Below, piece after piece: positions 33,519-42,009 of a stretch of DNA of 58,973 nucleotides. Origin of the DNA: DASRVA01 sp050732935 (GTDB lineage: Bacteria > Gemmatimonadota > Gemmatimonadetes > JACCXV01 > JAHWKZ01). Under the pieces are notes generated by a model. The model was given only the letters and a program-made list of their open reading frames with translations, was not told the origin of the DNA and ran no database searches. The position numbers were made by a program, and so were the translations under genes. Numbering within the stretch: the stretch's first letter is position 1; every line of letters begins with the position of its first letter. The stretch spans positions 1-58,973 of the forward strand of contig JBOHRW010000173.1 in assembly GCA_050732935.1 (NCBI GenBank), read 5' to 3'.

Positions 33519-33528
33519 CCGGGGGGCG

Positions 33529-33969
33529 CTAGACGGTCGCGGCCGAGGGGCCGGCCTCGATCCTGGCCACTGCCTGACGCGAAACATAGATCGCGACCAG
33601 GTTGCTCGTTCGGACCGTGGGCTTCAGGAAAAAGCCCGGTCGCCTTCCGATCGGACCGTCGATCACGCCTTCCATCGTTTCTCCCCACTCGAAATGGACC
33701 CGGACCACGTTCCCCTGCGAAACGGCCTCGTCCTTGGGGTCGCTTTTCCGATGGTTGCGCAAGAGCCCCAGCTCGCGCACGAAAAAGATCGCGTGGACCT
33801 CGTACATGTCGAGGTCGTGGATCTCGACCATGCTTCCCCCACGGTCGATCTCCTTGAGACGCAATGTCGCGCCGCCCGGGTGGAAGTTGCTGACGAGGCC
33901 CGCGTAACGCGTGCCGTCTCCCATCCTCACGATGGCTGGAATCCTCGGCTCGTTCCCCACCCCGATCAT
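33529..33969 (-). CDS. Conserved-looking protein of unknown family
   Basis: 146 residues from the ATG with GGGG upstream; a TTG seven codons earlier is also in frame. Predicted as mostly beta strand, with IVRMGDGTRYAGLVSNFHPGGATLRL, VVRVHFEWGETMEGVIDGPIG and a terminal FLKPTVRTSNLVAIYVSRQ. The repeated [VI]-x-[VF]-x-[DW]-G pattern suggests two small beta-barrel or PilZ-like modules, but I do not recognise the family. It is convergent with the HD gene, 10 nt apart, and upstream of nothing obvious. It is probably cytoplasmic, with no signal peptide. Confidence 0.65.
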   Translation of the reverse strand: MIGVGNEPRIPAIVRMGDGTRYAGLVSNFHPGGATLRLKEIDRGGSMVEIHDLDMYEVHAIFFVRELGLLRNHRKSDPKDEAVSQGNVVRVHFEWGETMEGVIDGPIGRRPGFFLKPTVRTSNLVAIYVSRQAVARIEAGPSAATV

Positions 33970-34130
33970 ATCGCCCCGCGAGCTTTGCAAGAAGCGAGCC
34001 AGATCGCGACCCCGAACCGCGTCACGTCGTCAGACAGACGACATCCCCGACCCTCCTCTTCGGCTATTCTCCATTCAGGCCCGGGTCATGGCGGGCCGTC
34101 GCACACGAAACCTTTCGATGGAGGTGGAGA

Positions 34131-34670
34131 ATGAGGCTTGGATGGAGATGGATTCCGGTGGTGGCCATGGTGTCGCTCGCCGCTACGGGTTGCCAGAGCA
34201 CCGAGGAGACGGGGACGGTCGATACGGAAGGCGGAATCGTCGAGGAGACCGGCGAGGCGGCCGGGGCGGTCGGTGAAGGCGTGCAGGATGTGGCCGATCA
34301 GGCCGAGAACGCCATCGACGACGAAGTCACCGTGACGCTCTCGCCGGTCGCTGGCAGCAGCGTCTCCGGCGATGCCGACCTGCGCTCGAGCGGCGCGTCG
34401 ACGCGGGTGGAGGTCGAGCTCACCGGGCTCGAGGCCGGTGCCACGTACACTCCCGAGATTCACAACGGCACGTGCACCGAGCAGGGCGGTCCGGTCGCGG
34501 AGCTCGAGCCCGTCGTCGCTTCCGGCATGGAGGCCGGCAGCACATCGACGATCGACCCTTCGGTGCTGGCGACCGACGAGCACGGTCATCATATCGCCGT
34601 AAGCGACGAGACAGGCACCATGGTCGCCTGCGGGGAGCTGTCGATCCCGGAGGCGCAGAACATCGAGTAG
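34131..34670 (+). CDS. Lipoprotein with CHRD/SOD-like beta domain
   Basis: 179 residues. A lipoprotein signal (MRLGWRWIPVVAMVSLAATGC, Cys21) is followed by an acidic Glu/Gly linker with a short helix (GAVGEGVQDVADQAENAIDD) and a beta-rich domain with VEVELTGLEAGATYTPEIHNGTCTE and a terminal TMVACGELSIPE. This resembles CHRD- or Cu/Zn SOD-like extracytoplasmic sandwiches, though metal ligands are not complete. GGAGG lies upstream of the ATG. A strong hairpin follows the stop. Confidence 0.82.
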   Translation: MRLGWRWIPVVAMVSLAATGCQSTEETGTVDTEGGIVEETGEAAGAVGEGVQDVADQAENAIDDEVTVTLSPVAGSSVSGDADLRSSGASTRVEVELTGLEAGATYTPEIHNGTCTEQGGPVAELEPVVASGMEAGSTSTIDPSVLATDEHGHHIAVSDETGTMVACGELSIPEAQNIE

Positions 34671-34701
34671 ACGCGAAACGCGGAATCGACCGCGTACATG
34701 C

Positions 34702-34726
34702 GGGGAGGCGCGAGACGCGCCTCCCC
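34702..34726. terminator. Strong bidirectional hairpin
   Basis: GGGGAGGCGCG pairs perfectly with CGCGCCTCCCC across an AGA loop in the short gap between the CHRD-like lipoprotein (+) and the E2 gene (-). No T-tract, but position and an 11-bp perfect stem fit a shared terminator. Confidence 0.65.
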
Positions 34727-34741
34727 GTTCCGCGTGTGGCT

Positions 34742-36205
34742 CTACCCCTTCAGCGAAGGATCGCTAAAGCCCTCCAGCTTGTCCTTGACGACCAGCATGA
34801 AGTGGTCGGCGGTCGCCCCATCCACCACGCGATGGTCGTACGAGATCGAGAGATAGGCGCAAGTCCGTACGCCGATCGCGTCGCCCGGCCCGATCACTTT
34901 CACGCGCTTCTCGATCGCGCCGACGCCGAGTATCGCCACCTGCGGCTGGTTGATGATCGGCGTTCCCGCCAGCGATCCGAAGACGCCCGGGTTGGTGACG
35001 GTGATCGTCCCGTCCTGTACCTCCTCCGGGCTCAGCTTCTTGGTACGGGCCCGTTCGGCAAGATCGTTGGTGGCCCTGGCGAGCCCCACCAGCGACAGCC
35101 CGTCGGCCTGTCGGATGACCGGCACGATGAGACCGAAGCCGCGCTCTTGAGGGATGGCCACCGCGATCCCCACGTTGATGTCCCGCTTGAAGACGATCTT
35201 CTCTTCCCACACCGACGCGTTCAGGATCGGCCACTCCTTCACGCCGGCCACGAGCGCGCTGATGATGAACGGCATATAGGTGAGCTTGACCCCCGAGTCC
35301 TCCTGGAAGCGGGCCTTGTTCCCCCTCCTCAGCTCGGCCACCCGGCTCATGTCGATCTCGAAGAAGGATGTCACGTGCGCGGAAGTCCGCCGCGAGGTGA
35401 TCATGTGCTCGGCAATCCGCTGGCGCATGACCGACATGGGAACGACTTCGACCGAGTCGGCATCCGAGAAGGGGCGCACCGCGGCGGGGCCGCCCTCCGG
35501 GCTCGGTGTCGCCGGTGCGGTCGCCGGTCTCGCCGTGACGGGCTCCTCGCGGACCGGCAGCCGCGTGATGGGGGTCGGGGCCTCGGATGGGGCGGCGGTC
35601 GGAGCCTCGGCCGCGGCCGCCCTCCGTGGCTCGATGTGAGCGAGGATGTCCCGCTTGGTGACCCGGCCCGAGAGTCCGGTCCCCTCCACTTCCTGCAAGT
35701 CCACGCCGTGCTCGGCCGCGATGTTGCGGACGAGCGGTGAGGAGCGCTGGCGACGCAGCTCGGCCTTGCTCGGGATCCGTCCATCTTTGTCCCCGGCTGG
35801 GCGATCTTCGGCCGCCGGGCGTGGTGACGATTCGCGCTCCGGAGCGGCCGATGGCTCCGAACGAGGGGGCTCCGGGGCGGGTCGTGGCTCCTCCTCCTGC
35901 CTGGGGGTCGGCGGTGGTTCCTCTTCTCTGGCGGGGCCAGCCGTCGGCTCTTCCCCGCTGGCTTCCCCTTCCGCCAGGATATGGGCCACGATTGTGCCCA
36001 CCTCCACCGTTTCGCCCTCCTGAACGAGAATCTTTCCCAGGGTCCCAGAAGCCGGCGACGGGATCTCGGCATCCACCTTGTCGGTGGAGATCTCGAACAG
36101 GTTCTCGTCCCGCTCGATCCGGTCCCCTTCCTTCTTGAGCCAGACCGTGAGCGTCCCCTCGGCGATCGATTCCCCCATCTGGGGCATGATGACGTCTATG
36201 GGCAT
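34742..36205 (-). CDS. Dihydrolipoyl acyltransferase (E2) of a 2-oxoacid dehydrogenase complex
   Basis: 487 residues: one lipoyl domain with lipoylated Lys43 (ISTDKVDAEIPSP), a proline/glutamate-rich linker, a peripheral subunit-binding domain (about 155-195; SPLVRNIAAEHGVDLQEVEG to GRVTKRDIL), a second Pro-rich linker, and the catalytic core ending with His458 in SYDHRVVDGATADHF. Sequence alone does not fix pyruvate, 2-oxoglutarate or branched-chain specificity; the neighbouring E1 genes suggest a branched-chain role. AAGGAG precedes the ATG. Confidence 0.94.
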   Translation of the reverse strand: MPIDVIMPQMGESIAEGTLTVWLKKEGDRIERDENLFEISTDKVDAEIPSPASGTLGKILVQEGETVEVGTIVAHILAEGEASGEEPTAGPAREEEPPPTPRQEEEPRPAPEPPRSEPSAAPERESSPRPAAEDRPAGDKDGRIPSKAELRRQRSSPLVRNIAAEHGVDLQEVEGTGLSGRVTKRDILAHIEPRRAAAAEAPTAAPSEAPTPITRLPVREEPVTARPATAPATPSPEGGPAAVRPFSDADSVEVVPMSVMRQRIAEHMITSRRTSAHVTSFFEIDMSRVAELRRGNKARFQEDSGVKLTYMPFIISALVAGVKEWPILNASVWEEKIVFKRDINVGIAVAIPQERGFGLIVPVIRQADGLSLVGLARATNDLAERARTKKLSPEEVQDGTITVTNPGVFGSLAGTPIINQPQVAILGVGAIEKRVKVIGPGDAIGVRTCAYLSISYDHRVVDGATADHFMLVVKDKLEGFSDPSLKG

Positions 36206-36326
36206 GGGATCTCCTTCGGCGCTGTTCTCCTCGGCCTGCGACTCGCCCGTGCGGCCTCCCGGGGGCGTTCAAGGGTAGCCGGACCGCCGGTTTTTGGCGA
36301 GGCCGCATCGAGGTCTCGGACGCGGC

Positions 36327-36355
36327 TTGAAAGCCACGCCGGGCCCATGTAGGAT
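36327..36355 (+). promoter_or_regulatory. Candidate promoter of the frameshifted lipoprotein
   Basis: TTGAAA, 17 nt, TAGGAT, about 30 nt before the lipoprotein ATG, with GAGGAGG between. Confidence 0.5.
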
Positions 36356-36385
36356 CGCTTCAATCCCTGCGAGGAGGGGACGTCC

Positions 36386-36671
36386 ATGAGGAATGTGGCA
36401 CTGCTTCTGACGACCGCCGCAGCGGTCACGCTCGGTTGCCCGGTCGACCGAGGAAGGCGGGAGCGCCGCGGCCGCTCCTGCATCGGAGGAGACAGCCAAG
36501 GCCGAAGAACTCCGGAGGGACGAGCTGGACCGCTACGAAGCAAAGAGGCTGGGCGAAGTCAATCGCGAGGACACGCGTCGCGACGCCGCCGGGGAGCGCG
36601 ACCGTCGCGCGGACGAAGACCCCGTCCAGCAGCCACCGGAGTTATCCTCGGAGGAAGCGCCTCCCAAGTAG
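36386..36671 (+). pseudogene. Small charged lipoprotein disrupted by a frameshift
   Basis: The start has a good ribosome binding site (GAGGAGG) and encodes MRNVALLLTTAAAVTLGC, a lipoprotein signal ending in a lipobox-like TLGC. In that frame the following residues become an improbable Arg-rich tail. One base later, the alternative frame reads RSTEEGGSAAAPASEETAKA, continues with ELRRDELDRYEAKRLGEV and ends SEEAPPK before TAG, a convincing helical charged protein. Joining the two at TTGCCCGG gives about 94 residues. The extra C in the CCC run could be a sequencing error, a real frameshift mutation, or programmed slippage. No family was recognised. Confidence 0.65.
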
Positions 36672-36713
36672 GCCCCCGGTGAACGGGCGAACCGGATCGG
36701 GGGGTTCCGCGCC

Positions 36714-38096
36714 TCAGGCCCCGAACTGCTGCCATACCAGGTAGACGAGCAGAGCGACGATCGCCACCGGGCACAGGAACCGGATCAGGAAGGACCACGT
36801 TCCCTCCAGCGAGAACTTGCCGTCGTTCGAGCGTACCTCCTCCGCGGCGGCCCGCGCCCCCCAGACCCAGCCTGCGAAGATGCTGATGAAGAACGCCCCG
36901 ACCACCAGGGAATACTGCCCGAAGATCATGAACAGGAACGTCAGGAAGTCCATCCCCACCCCCGGCATCGAGGTCAACCAGCCGACGGCCCCGCCAGCCA
37001 GCGCGCTCGGGATCCCGATCAGGAAGGCGACGCCGCCCAGCGTCCACGCGGCCTTCCTTCGAGACCAGGCGCGCTCGTCCACGAGCCACGACACGACGAC
37101 TTCGAGGAGCGAGATGCTGGAGGTCAGCGCGGCGATACCGAGCAGCACGAAGAACGCCACACCGAACAGAATTCCTCCCCACGGCTCGGGGGGAATCGTG
37201 CCCAGCAGCGAGGCGAGCACGACGAAGATCATCCCCGGCCCACCCGCCCCCGGATCCATGCCGGCGTGGAATAGCGTCGGGAAGATGAGCAGTCCCGCCA
37301 GAAAGGCGACCGCGGTGTCGAAGCCCGTCACGTACAAGGCCGACGTTTCCAAGTCGTCGCTCTTCGAGACGTACGACCCGTAAGTGATCATGGCGCCCAT
37401 CCCGAGCGACAGCGAGAAGAACGCCTGCCCGATCGCGGCCAGGACGACGCCCCCGTCGACGCGGCTGAAGTCGGGGCGCAGATAGAACTCCAGCCCCGCT
37501 CCCGCCCCCGACAGCGTCACCGCCCGGATGACGAGCAGTACGAGAAGAGCGGCCAGCGCCGGCATGAGGACTTTCGTCCAGCGCTCGATCCCGTCGCGCA
37601 CCCCGCCCACGACGACGAGGATCGTGATGGCCATGAACGCCAGGTGCCATCCGATCGCCGACACCGGACTCCCGGCGACGTCAGCGAAGATGGCGCCGGT
37701 GTCGGCGCCTGCGTGCATGGCTCCCGACGCGATCTTGACGATGTAGGCCATCGTCCAACCGGCGATGACCGAGTAGAAGGACAGGATCATGAGACCGGTC
37801 AGCACGCCGAGCGCCCCGAGCAGGAACCAGGGCGAGCCAGGCCTGAGCGCCCGAAACGCCCCCACGGGATTGCGAAGGGTGTGGCGCCCGATCGTGAGCT
37901 CGGCCAGCATGACGGGGGCGCCGACCAGCACGACCGCGAGCAGGTAGACCACCAGGAAGGCGGCGCCACCGTTGGCGGCGGCCATGGTCGGGAAACCCCA
38001 GATGTTCCCGAGCCCGACCGCGCTCCCGGCGGCGGCCAGGATGAAAGCGAGCTTCGATCCCCAGATGTCGCGCGGTGCGCCGGTCGTCGTCTCCAT
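36714..38096 (-). CDS. Sodium:neurotransmitter symporter (NSS) family transporter
   Basis: 460 residues, about 11-12 transmembrane segments. TM1 carries GSAVGLGNIWGFP, the LeuT-family sodium/substrate signature, and other segments (VVYLLAVVLVGAPVMLAELTIGRHT; IGQAFFSLSLGMGAMITYGSYVSK) match NSS helices. It is likely a sodium-coupled amino-acid importer of the inner membrane. It starts at an ATG with GAAGGAG upstream, preceded by a TTGTTA-N18-TATATA promoter and a small hairpin in the leader. Confidence 0.95.
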   Translation of the reverse strand: METTTGAPRDIWGSKLAFILAAAGSAVGLGNIWGFPTMAAANGGAAFLVVYLLAVVLVGAPVMLAELTIGRHTLRNPVGAFRALRPGSPWFLLGALGVLTGLMILSFYSVIAGWTMAYIVKIASGAMHAGADTGAIFADVAGSPVSAIGWHLAFMAITILVVVGGVRDGIERWTKVLMPALAALLVLLVIRAVTLSGAGAGLEFYLRPDFSRVDGGVVLAAIGQAFFSLSLGMGAMITYGSYVSKSDDLETSALYVTGFDTAVAFLAGLLIFPTLFHAGMDPGAGGPGMIFVVLASLLGTIPPEPWGGILFGVAFFVLLGIAALTSSISLLEVVVSWLVDERAWSRRKAAWTLGGVAFLIGIPSALAGGAVGWLTSMPGVGMDFLTFLFMIFGQYSLVVGAFFISIFAGWVWGARAAAEEVRSNDGKFSLEGTWSFLIRFLCPVAIVALLVYLVWQQFGA

Positions 38097-38165
38097 CTGC
38101 GAGGCGTCTCCTTCAGGTGGTCATCGGTCACGCAGGCGGTCGGGGGGCGATTTTCGGATCGCCAC

Positions 38166-38195
38166 TATATAGGCAACTCACGGCCGTTCTAACAA
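38166..38195 (-). promoter_or_regulatory. Candidate promoter of the NSS transporter
   Basis: On the minus strand: TTGTTA, 18 nt, TATATA. Its leader contains GGCGAT-CCGAAA-ATCGCC, a 6-bp stem that could be a regulatory hairpin. Confidence 0.5.
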
Positions 38196-38248
38196 CCCTC
38201 TTCCCGCCTCTCAAGTTCTTGACACGGCCGGCGAGGGCCGCTAGTTGA

Positions 38249-38569
38249 TTGTTCGTTCAACTTCGTGACGGGCGCTATCGGATCTATCATCGCGCCCGCA
38301 GCGAGCTGCACGAGATCCAGCCGTGGACGAAGCACGACGCCATCGTGGCGCGCGATCCGGATCCGGCGGCGAACAACGCTCAGAACGTCCTGGCCGTCGA
38401 CGTCGGAGCCGACTCGCTCCGGTTCGAGGTCAACGGCGAAGCGGTCGCGGCCTACGCCCGGATGCCTGACATGGAAATGGACGGACAGGTTGGTCTCCGC
38501 GTCCACGACGAGGTCGACGTGCACATAACGTGTCTCGATGTCGTCGTTCGGGAAGAAGGCTCGAGCTAG
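38249..38569 (+). pseudogene. Truncated DUF1080/lectin-like domain remnant
   Basis: 106 residues without a credible start codon: the frame opens with TTG immediately after a stop and has no ribosome binding site. The sequence (RDGRYRIYHRARSELHEIQPW; NVLAVDVGADSLRFEVNGEAV; MDGQVGLRVHDEVDVHI) matches the C-terminal half of a DUF1080/glucanase-like jelly-roll domain, which normally spans about 180 residues. The N-terminal half and signal peptide are missing. Perhaps it was truncated when the NSS gene arrived. It is convergent with the SARP/TPR regulator, ending 13 nt from its stop. Confidence 0.55.
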
Positions 38570-38581
38570 TCCCGGGCGAGG

Positions 38582-40699
38582 TTAAAGCCCGAGACTGGCC
38601 TGGAGAGACCCATAGCGGGGATCGCTGCGGAGCGGATCCAAGGCCGCGCCAAGGACCAGCAGGTCCACGTTGATCGTGTCCCAATCCGCATTCGCCAGGC
38701 ATTGGAACGCGCGATCCAGGTCGCCCAGCGCGGTCCATGCCATGGCCAGGGAGAGTGGTTCGGCTCCCGAGCGCTCTCCAGCCCGGAGGATGCCCCGGGC
38801 CCGCTCGACCGCGCCGGACCGGGCCAGCGCGTATGCGAGAACCCCCGGAGCTCGTGACGACTCGGGAAGCATGCGGCGGAACTGCTCGCACGTCTCCACC
38901 GCCTGCCGGGGATTGCCGCCCTCGGCCTGCGCGAACGCGAGAATCAGACGGGCTCCCTCCGCGGCCGGCTCCATCTCCACCGCCTGGCCCGCGCACTCGA
39001 TGGCTTCCTGATAACGCCGAATCAGGTACAGAATGAACGCGCGGCCCATCCAGACGGCCGGCGAGAGGGGATCGAGCCTGACCGCCCGCTCGATCTCGCG
39101 CAGCCCCTCGTGGGTCCTCCCGAGACGGAGGAGATGATTGGCATACCAGTGACGGGCGGTAGCGTAGTTGGGATTGAGCTCGAGGGCGCGGCGAAACTCG
39201 CGACCCGACTCCTCCCAGCGCCGCTCCGCTTCGAGGATCCGCGCCAGCGCGGCGTGGGCCTCCGCCAGCCCCTCGTCCAGCTCGAGCGCGCGGGACGCCG
39301 CCGCAAGTGCTTCGCGACGCGACCCGGTCGGGTCGGCTGGCGTATAGAGCGGCAGCAAGGTCAGCGTGTCGGCCAGCCCCGACCAGGCGGCCGCGTAGGC
39401 GGGATCGGCCACGATCGATCGTCGAAAAAGCGTCTCTGCCTCCCCGAGCGCATCCGGAGACCGCCGCGACCAGGCGTGACGCCCACGCAGGCACAGGCTG
39501 TACGCCTCCAGATCCTCCGTCGGCTCCCGACTCAGATGCTCGCGCGCTTCAGGATCGAGCTCCATCTCGAGAGCGTTCACGATCGCTCGCGCGACCCCCG
39601 CCTGGACCGCGAACAGCTCACGAATAGAGAGCTGGCGATCGTAGCTGCGGGACCAGAGAAGCGCGCCGTTGCGACATTCAAGGAGCCGGGCGTGGATCCG
39701 GATGCGGTCATCGGCCACGTGGACGCTCCCTTCGAGAACGGAGTCAACCTGTAGCCTTCGGCCGATCTCCACGGGATCGACCTCCCCGCTCTTCAGCCGG
39801 AACGCCGAGGTCCGGGCGATCACGCGAAGGCTCTCGACCCGACCGAGAGCGCCCATGACCTCCTCGGCAAGGCCATCGCAGAAGACCGTGGCATCGGACC
39901 GATCCCCCGGATTGCGGAACGGGAGGACGAGGATGGAGCGAGGTGGGGGCATCGAGCCGCCCGGACGAACGGCCGGCCTCATCCTGGCTCGAACAGAAGC
40001 AACCGCCCACCGGGTCTCCGGAGACGGCACGAGATCGTATTCCTCCTCGAGATGGGTGGCGAACCGTTCGTACCAGCGCACGGCTCCGGCGGAATCGCCG
40101 CTCCGGTCGAGGAGGAGGACGAGACGCCGGACCGCGTCCTCCTCGAGGGGCGAGATCTCGACCGCTCGACGGAGCCCCTGGATGGCCCGGGGAAGGTCCC
40201 CGGTCGCCTCCGCATCGGCGGCGAGCCCTAGCGCCGCGCCGACGACCTCCTCCTGGAGCCTCTCCCGACGATCGTCGAGCCAGCGCTCGAAGTCGGGGGC
40301 GCCGGAGAGGTGGAACCCCTCCATGAGCTCGCCCGCGTAGAGGCCAAGGGCCTCGTCGGCCCGACCATCGCGCAGACACTCCTCCAGCGCGGCGACGTCG
40401 CACCAGAGCTGGCTCCGGTCGAAGCCGAGCTCGTCCCGCCCGACGCTCACGATCGTTTCGGATCCGACCTGCTGGCGCAGCCTGTGGATCGTCTGACTCA
40501 GCGCCGCGCGAGCGCGGCTCTGTCCGAGCTCCGGCCACAGGAGAAACAGGGTCCGGTCCCGTCGAGTCGGTCGATCCGATCCTTCGACGCACAGGTACGC
40601 CAGGAGGGCGAGCGGCTTGGGCTGGAGATGAAGCTGGACCGTGCTTTCCGACTCGACACGCTCGAGAAGTGGGGTTCCGAGGGCCCTGAACCGGATCAT
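38582..40699 (-). CDS. SARP-type transcriptional regulator with TolB-like domain and TPRs
   Basis: 705 residues: an N-terminal OmpR/SARP winged helix (about 1-90, QPKPLALLAYLCVEG and RRDRTLFLLWPE), a BTAD helical domain (about 95-245, ending YDLVPSPETRWAV), a TolB_N-like domain (about 255-370, ILVLPFRNPGDRS, FCDGLAEEVMGALG, ILARLLE-like strands), then TPR repeats to the end. This is the CadC/HilA-like architecture abundant in Gemmatimonadota and Acidobacteriota. The ATG has GGAGG upstream. Probable target: the adjacent divergent beta-propeller gene, by position only. Confidence 0.88.
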   Translation of the reverse strand: MIRFRALGTPLLERVESESTVQLHLQPKPLALLAYLCVEGSDRPTRRDRTLFLLWPELGQSRARAALSQTIHRLRQQVGSETIVSVGRDELGFDRSQLWCDVAALEECLRDGRADEALGLYAGELMEGFHLSGAPDFERWLDDRRERLQEEVVGAALGLAADAEATGDLPRAIQGLRRAVEISPLEEDAVRRLVLLLDRSGDSAGAVRWYERFATHLEEEYDLVPSPETRWAVASVRARMRPAVRPGGSMPPPRSILVLPFRNPGDRSDATVFCDGLAEEVMGALGRVESLRVIARTSAFRLKSGEVDPVEIGRRLQVDSVLEGSVHVADDRIRIHARLLECRNGALLWSRSYDRQLSIRELFAVQAGVARAIVNALEMELDPEAREHLSREPTEDLEAYSLCLRGRHAWSRRSPDALGEAETLFRRSIVADPAYAAAWSGLADTLTLLPLYTPADPTGSRREALAAASRALELDEGLAEAHAALARILEAERRWEESGREFRRALELNPNYATARHWYANHLLRLGRTHEGLREIERAVRLDPLSPAVWMGRAFILYLIRRYQEAIECAGQAVEMEPAAEGARLILAFAQAEGGNPRQAVETCEQFRRMLPESSRAPGVLAYALARSGAVERARGILRAGERSGAEPLSLAMAWTALGDLDRAFQCLANADWDTINVDLLVLGAALDPLRSDPRYGSLQASLGL

Positions 40700-40887
40700 C
40701 GCCGCCCTCCTGCATGGGCCGGGGGATCCGCGCGGGGGAGATGGTGAGAGTTCGGTGAGCGTCGCTCCCTATGCTGGGAAACGATACAGCGCTGAACGCG
40801 CCGGTGAAACCCGGAACAAGGAGGAACCATGCGCTTGACATCCACATGCGGTCCGCTCGCAGCCGCCTTGCAGCAATACACGTTGTC

Positions 40888-41958
40888 ATGAAGATCGGGA
40901 GGCATCCGATGACCTGGGTATCGTTCCTGCTGGCGGGTCTGGCCTGCGAGTCCGAGTTGTCCCCCACCTCTCCGGATTCCGAGATTCCCGAAATGCAACG
41001 GACCTGGGACGCGATCGACTTCGACCTCTCCAAGGGCGAAGTTCCCGAGGGAATCGCGTTCGACGGGGAGGGCCGCCTGTACGTCGGCCTGGCGCCGCTC
41101 GGCCAGATCCTGCAGATCGGCCCCGATGGAGAGCGGACCATCTTCGTCTCGCTCCTCGAGGCCCCGATCCCGGCCGGGGGTCCACCGGGCCTGCTGGGAC
41201 TCGCGTCCACGGCGAATGGCGACCTCTATGCCGCGCTGGTCTCGTTCGATCAGGCCACGCATGGCGTTTACCGGATCGACGGCCGAACCGGGGCGTTCGA
41301 GCGACTCCCCGGATCCCAAGCCATCTGCTGGCCCAACGCGCTCGCCTTCGACCTGCAAGGCAATCTCTACGTGACGGAGTCGACGCGCGTGTGCAGCGGG
41401 GAGCCTACCGTCGGTGCGGTTTGGCGGATTCAACCTGGCGGGAACGCCGAGGCCTGGGCCGAGAGCGCCACCCTGGCAGGTAACGGTACGCTCGGGCTGG
41501 GGGTGCCGATCGGGGCCAACGGGATCGCGTTCCGGCCGGATGGAGGAGGCGCCGGAACGCTGGTCGTGGCGAATACCGAGACCGGCGCCCTGCTGTCGAT
41601 CCCTATCCGTCCCGATGGGGGCCCCGGCGAGGTCGAGATCCTGGTCCAGGATCAGAGGATCCTTCCCCTCGACGGCATCGTGCTGGATGCCGATGGCGCG
41701 ATCTACGCCATGGTGATCGGCCAGAACAGGATCGTGAAGGTGAGCCCGGACGGTACCGCTCTCGAGGTCGTCGCCGACCAGACGCTGGGCCTCAACCTGC
41801 CGGTCAATGCCGCGTTCGGTACCCGCGGGGAAGACCGCCAGCGACTCTTCGTCACGAACTTCGCCCTTCCCCCCGCTGTCCTTCCCGAGGGCTTCCCGCC
41901 TCCCGAGCCGGGAATCGTCGTGATCGATGCCGGCGGGCCCGGGGTGCCTCCGCCGTGA
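40888..41958 (+). CDS. Secreted SMP-30/NHL-like beta-propeller protein
   Basis: 356 residues from this ATG, or 349 from the next (MTWVSFLL). The first start gives a positively charged n-region before the hydrophobic signal; the second has GGGAGG just upstream. The mature part is a six-bladed propeller of the SMP-30/gluconolactonase/NHL type: IAFDGEGRLYVGLAPLGQI, LAFDLQGNLYVTEST, IVLDADGAIYAMVIGQNRI. It may be an extracytoplasmic lactonase or a ligand-binding propeller; catalytic metal residues were not confirmed. It is divergent from the SARP regulator. Confidence 0.75.
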   Translation: MKIGRHPMTWVSFLLAGLACESELSPTSPDSEIPEMQRTWDAIDFDLSKGEVPEGIAFDGEGRLYVGLAPLGQILQIGPDGERTIFVSLLEAPIPAGGPPGLLGLASTANGDLYAALVSFDQATHGVYRIDGRTGAFERLPGSQAICWPNALAFDLQGNLYVTESTRVCSGEPTVGAVWRIQPGGNAEAWAESATLAGNGTLGLGVPIGANGIAFRPDGGGAGTLVVANTETGALLSIPIRPDGGPGEVEILVQDQRILPLDGIVLDADGAIYAMVIGQNRIVKVSPDGTALEVVADQTLGLNLPVNAAFGTRGEDRQRLFVTNFALPPAVLPEGFPPPEPGIVVIDAGGPGVPPP

Positions 41959-41978
41959 ACGCTGGGTGAGAGAAAGTC

Positions 41979-41991
41979 GGCGGGAGCCGCC
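41979..41991. terminator. Weak hairpin between convergent genes
   Basis: GGCGG-GAG-CCGCC forms a 5-bp stem in the gap between the beta-propeller gene and E1beta. It is weak and lacks a T-tract. Confidence 0.3.
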
Positions 41992-42009
41992 CCGCGACCA
42001 AGGCCCGGG

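Noticed and set aside
36279..36295. CCGG-ACCG-CCGG followed by TTTTT, plus strand
   Set aside because: The stem is only about 4 bp and no plus-strand gene ends here; the E2 gene runs the other way.
38219..38247. TTGACA-N17-TAGTTG before the jelly-roll remnant
   Set aside because: Perfect -35 but a poor -10, and the downstream frame lacks a start; not enough to call a live gene.
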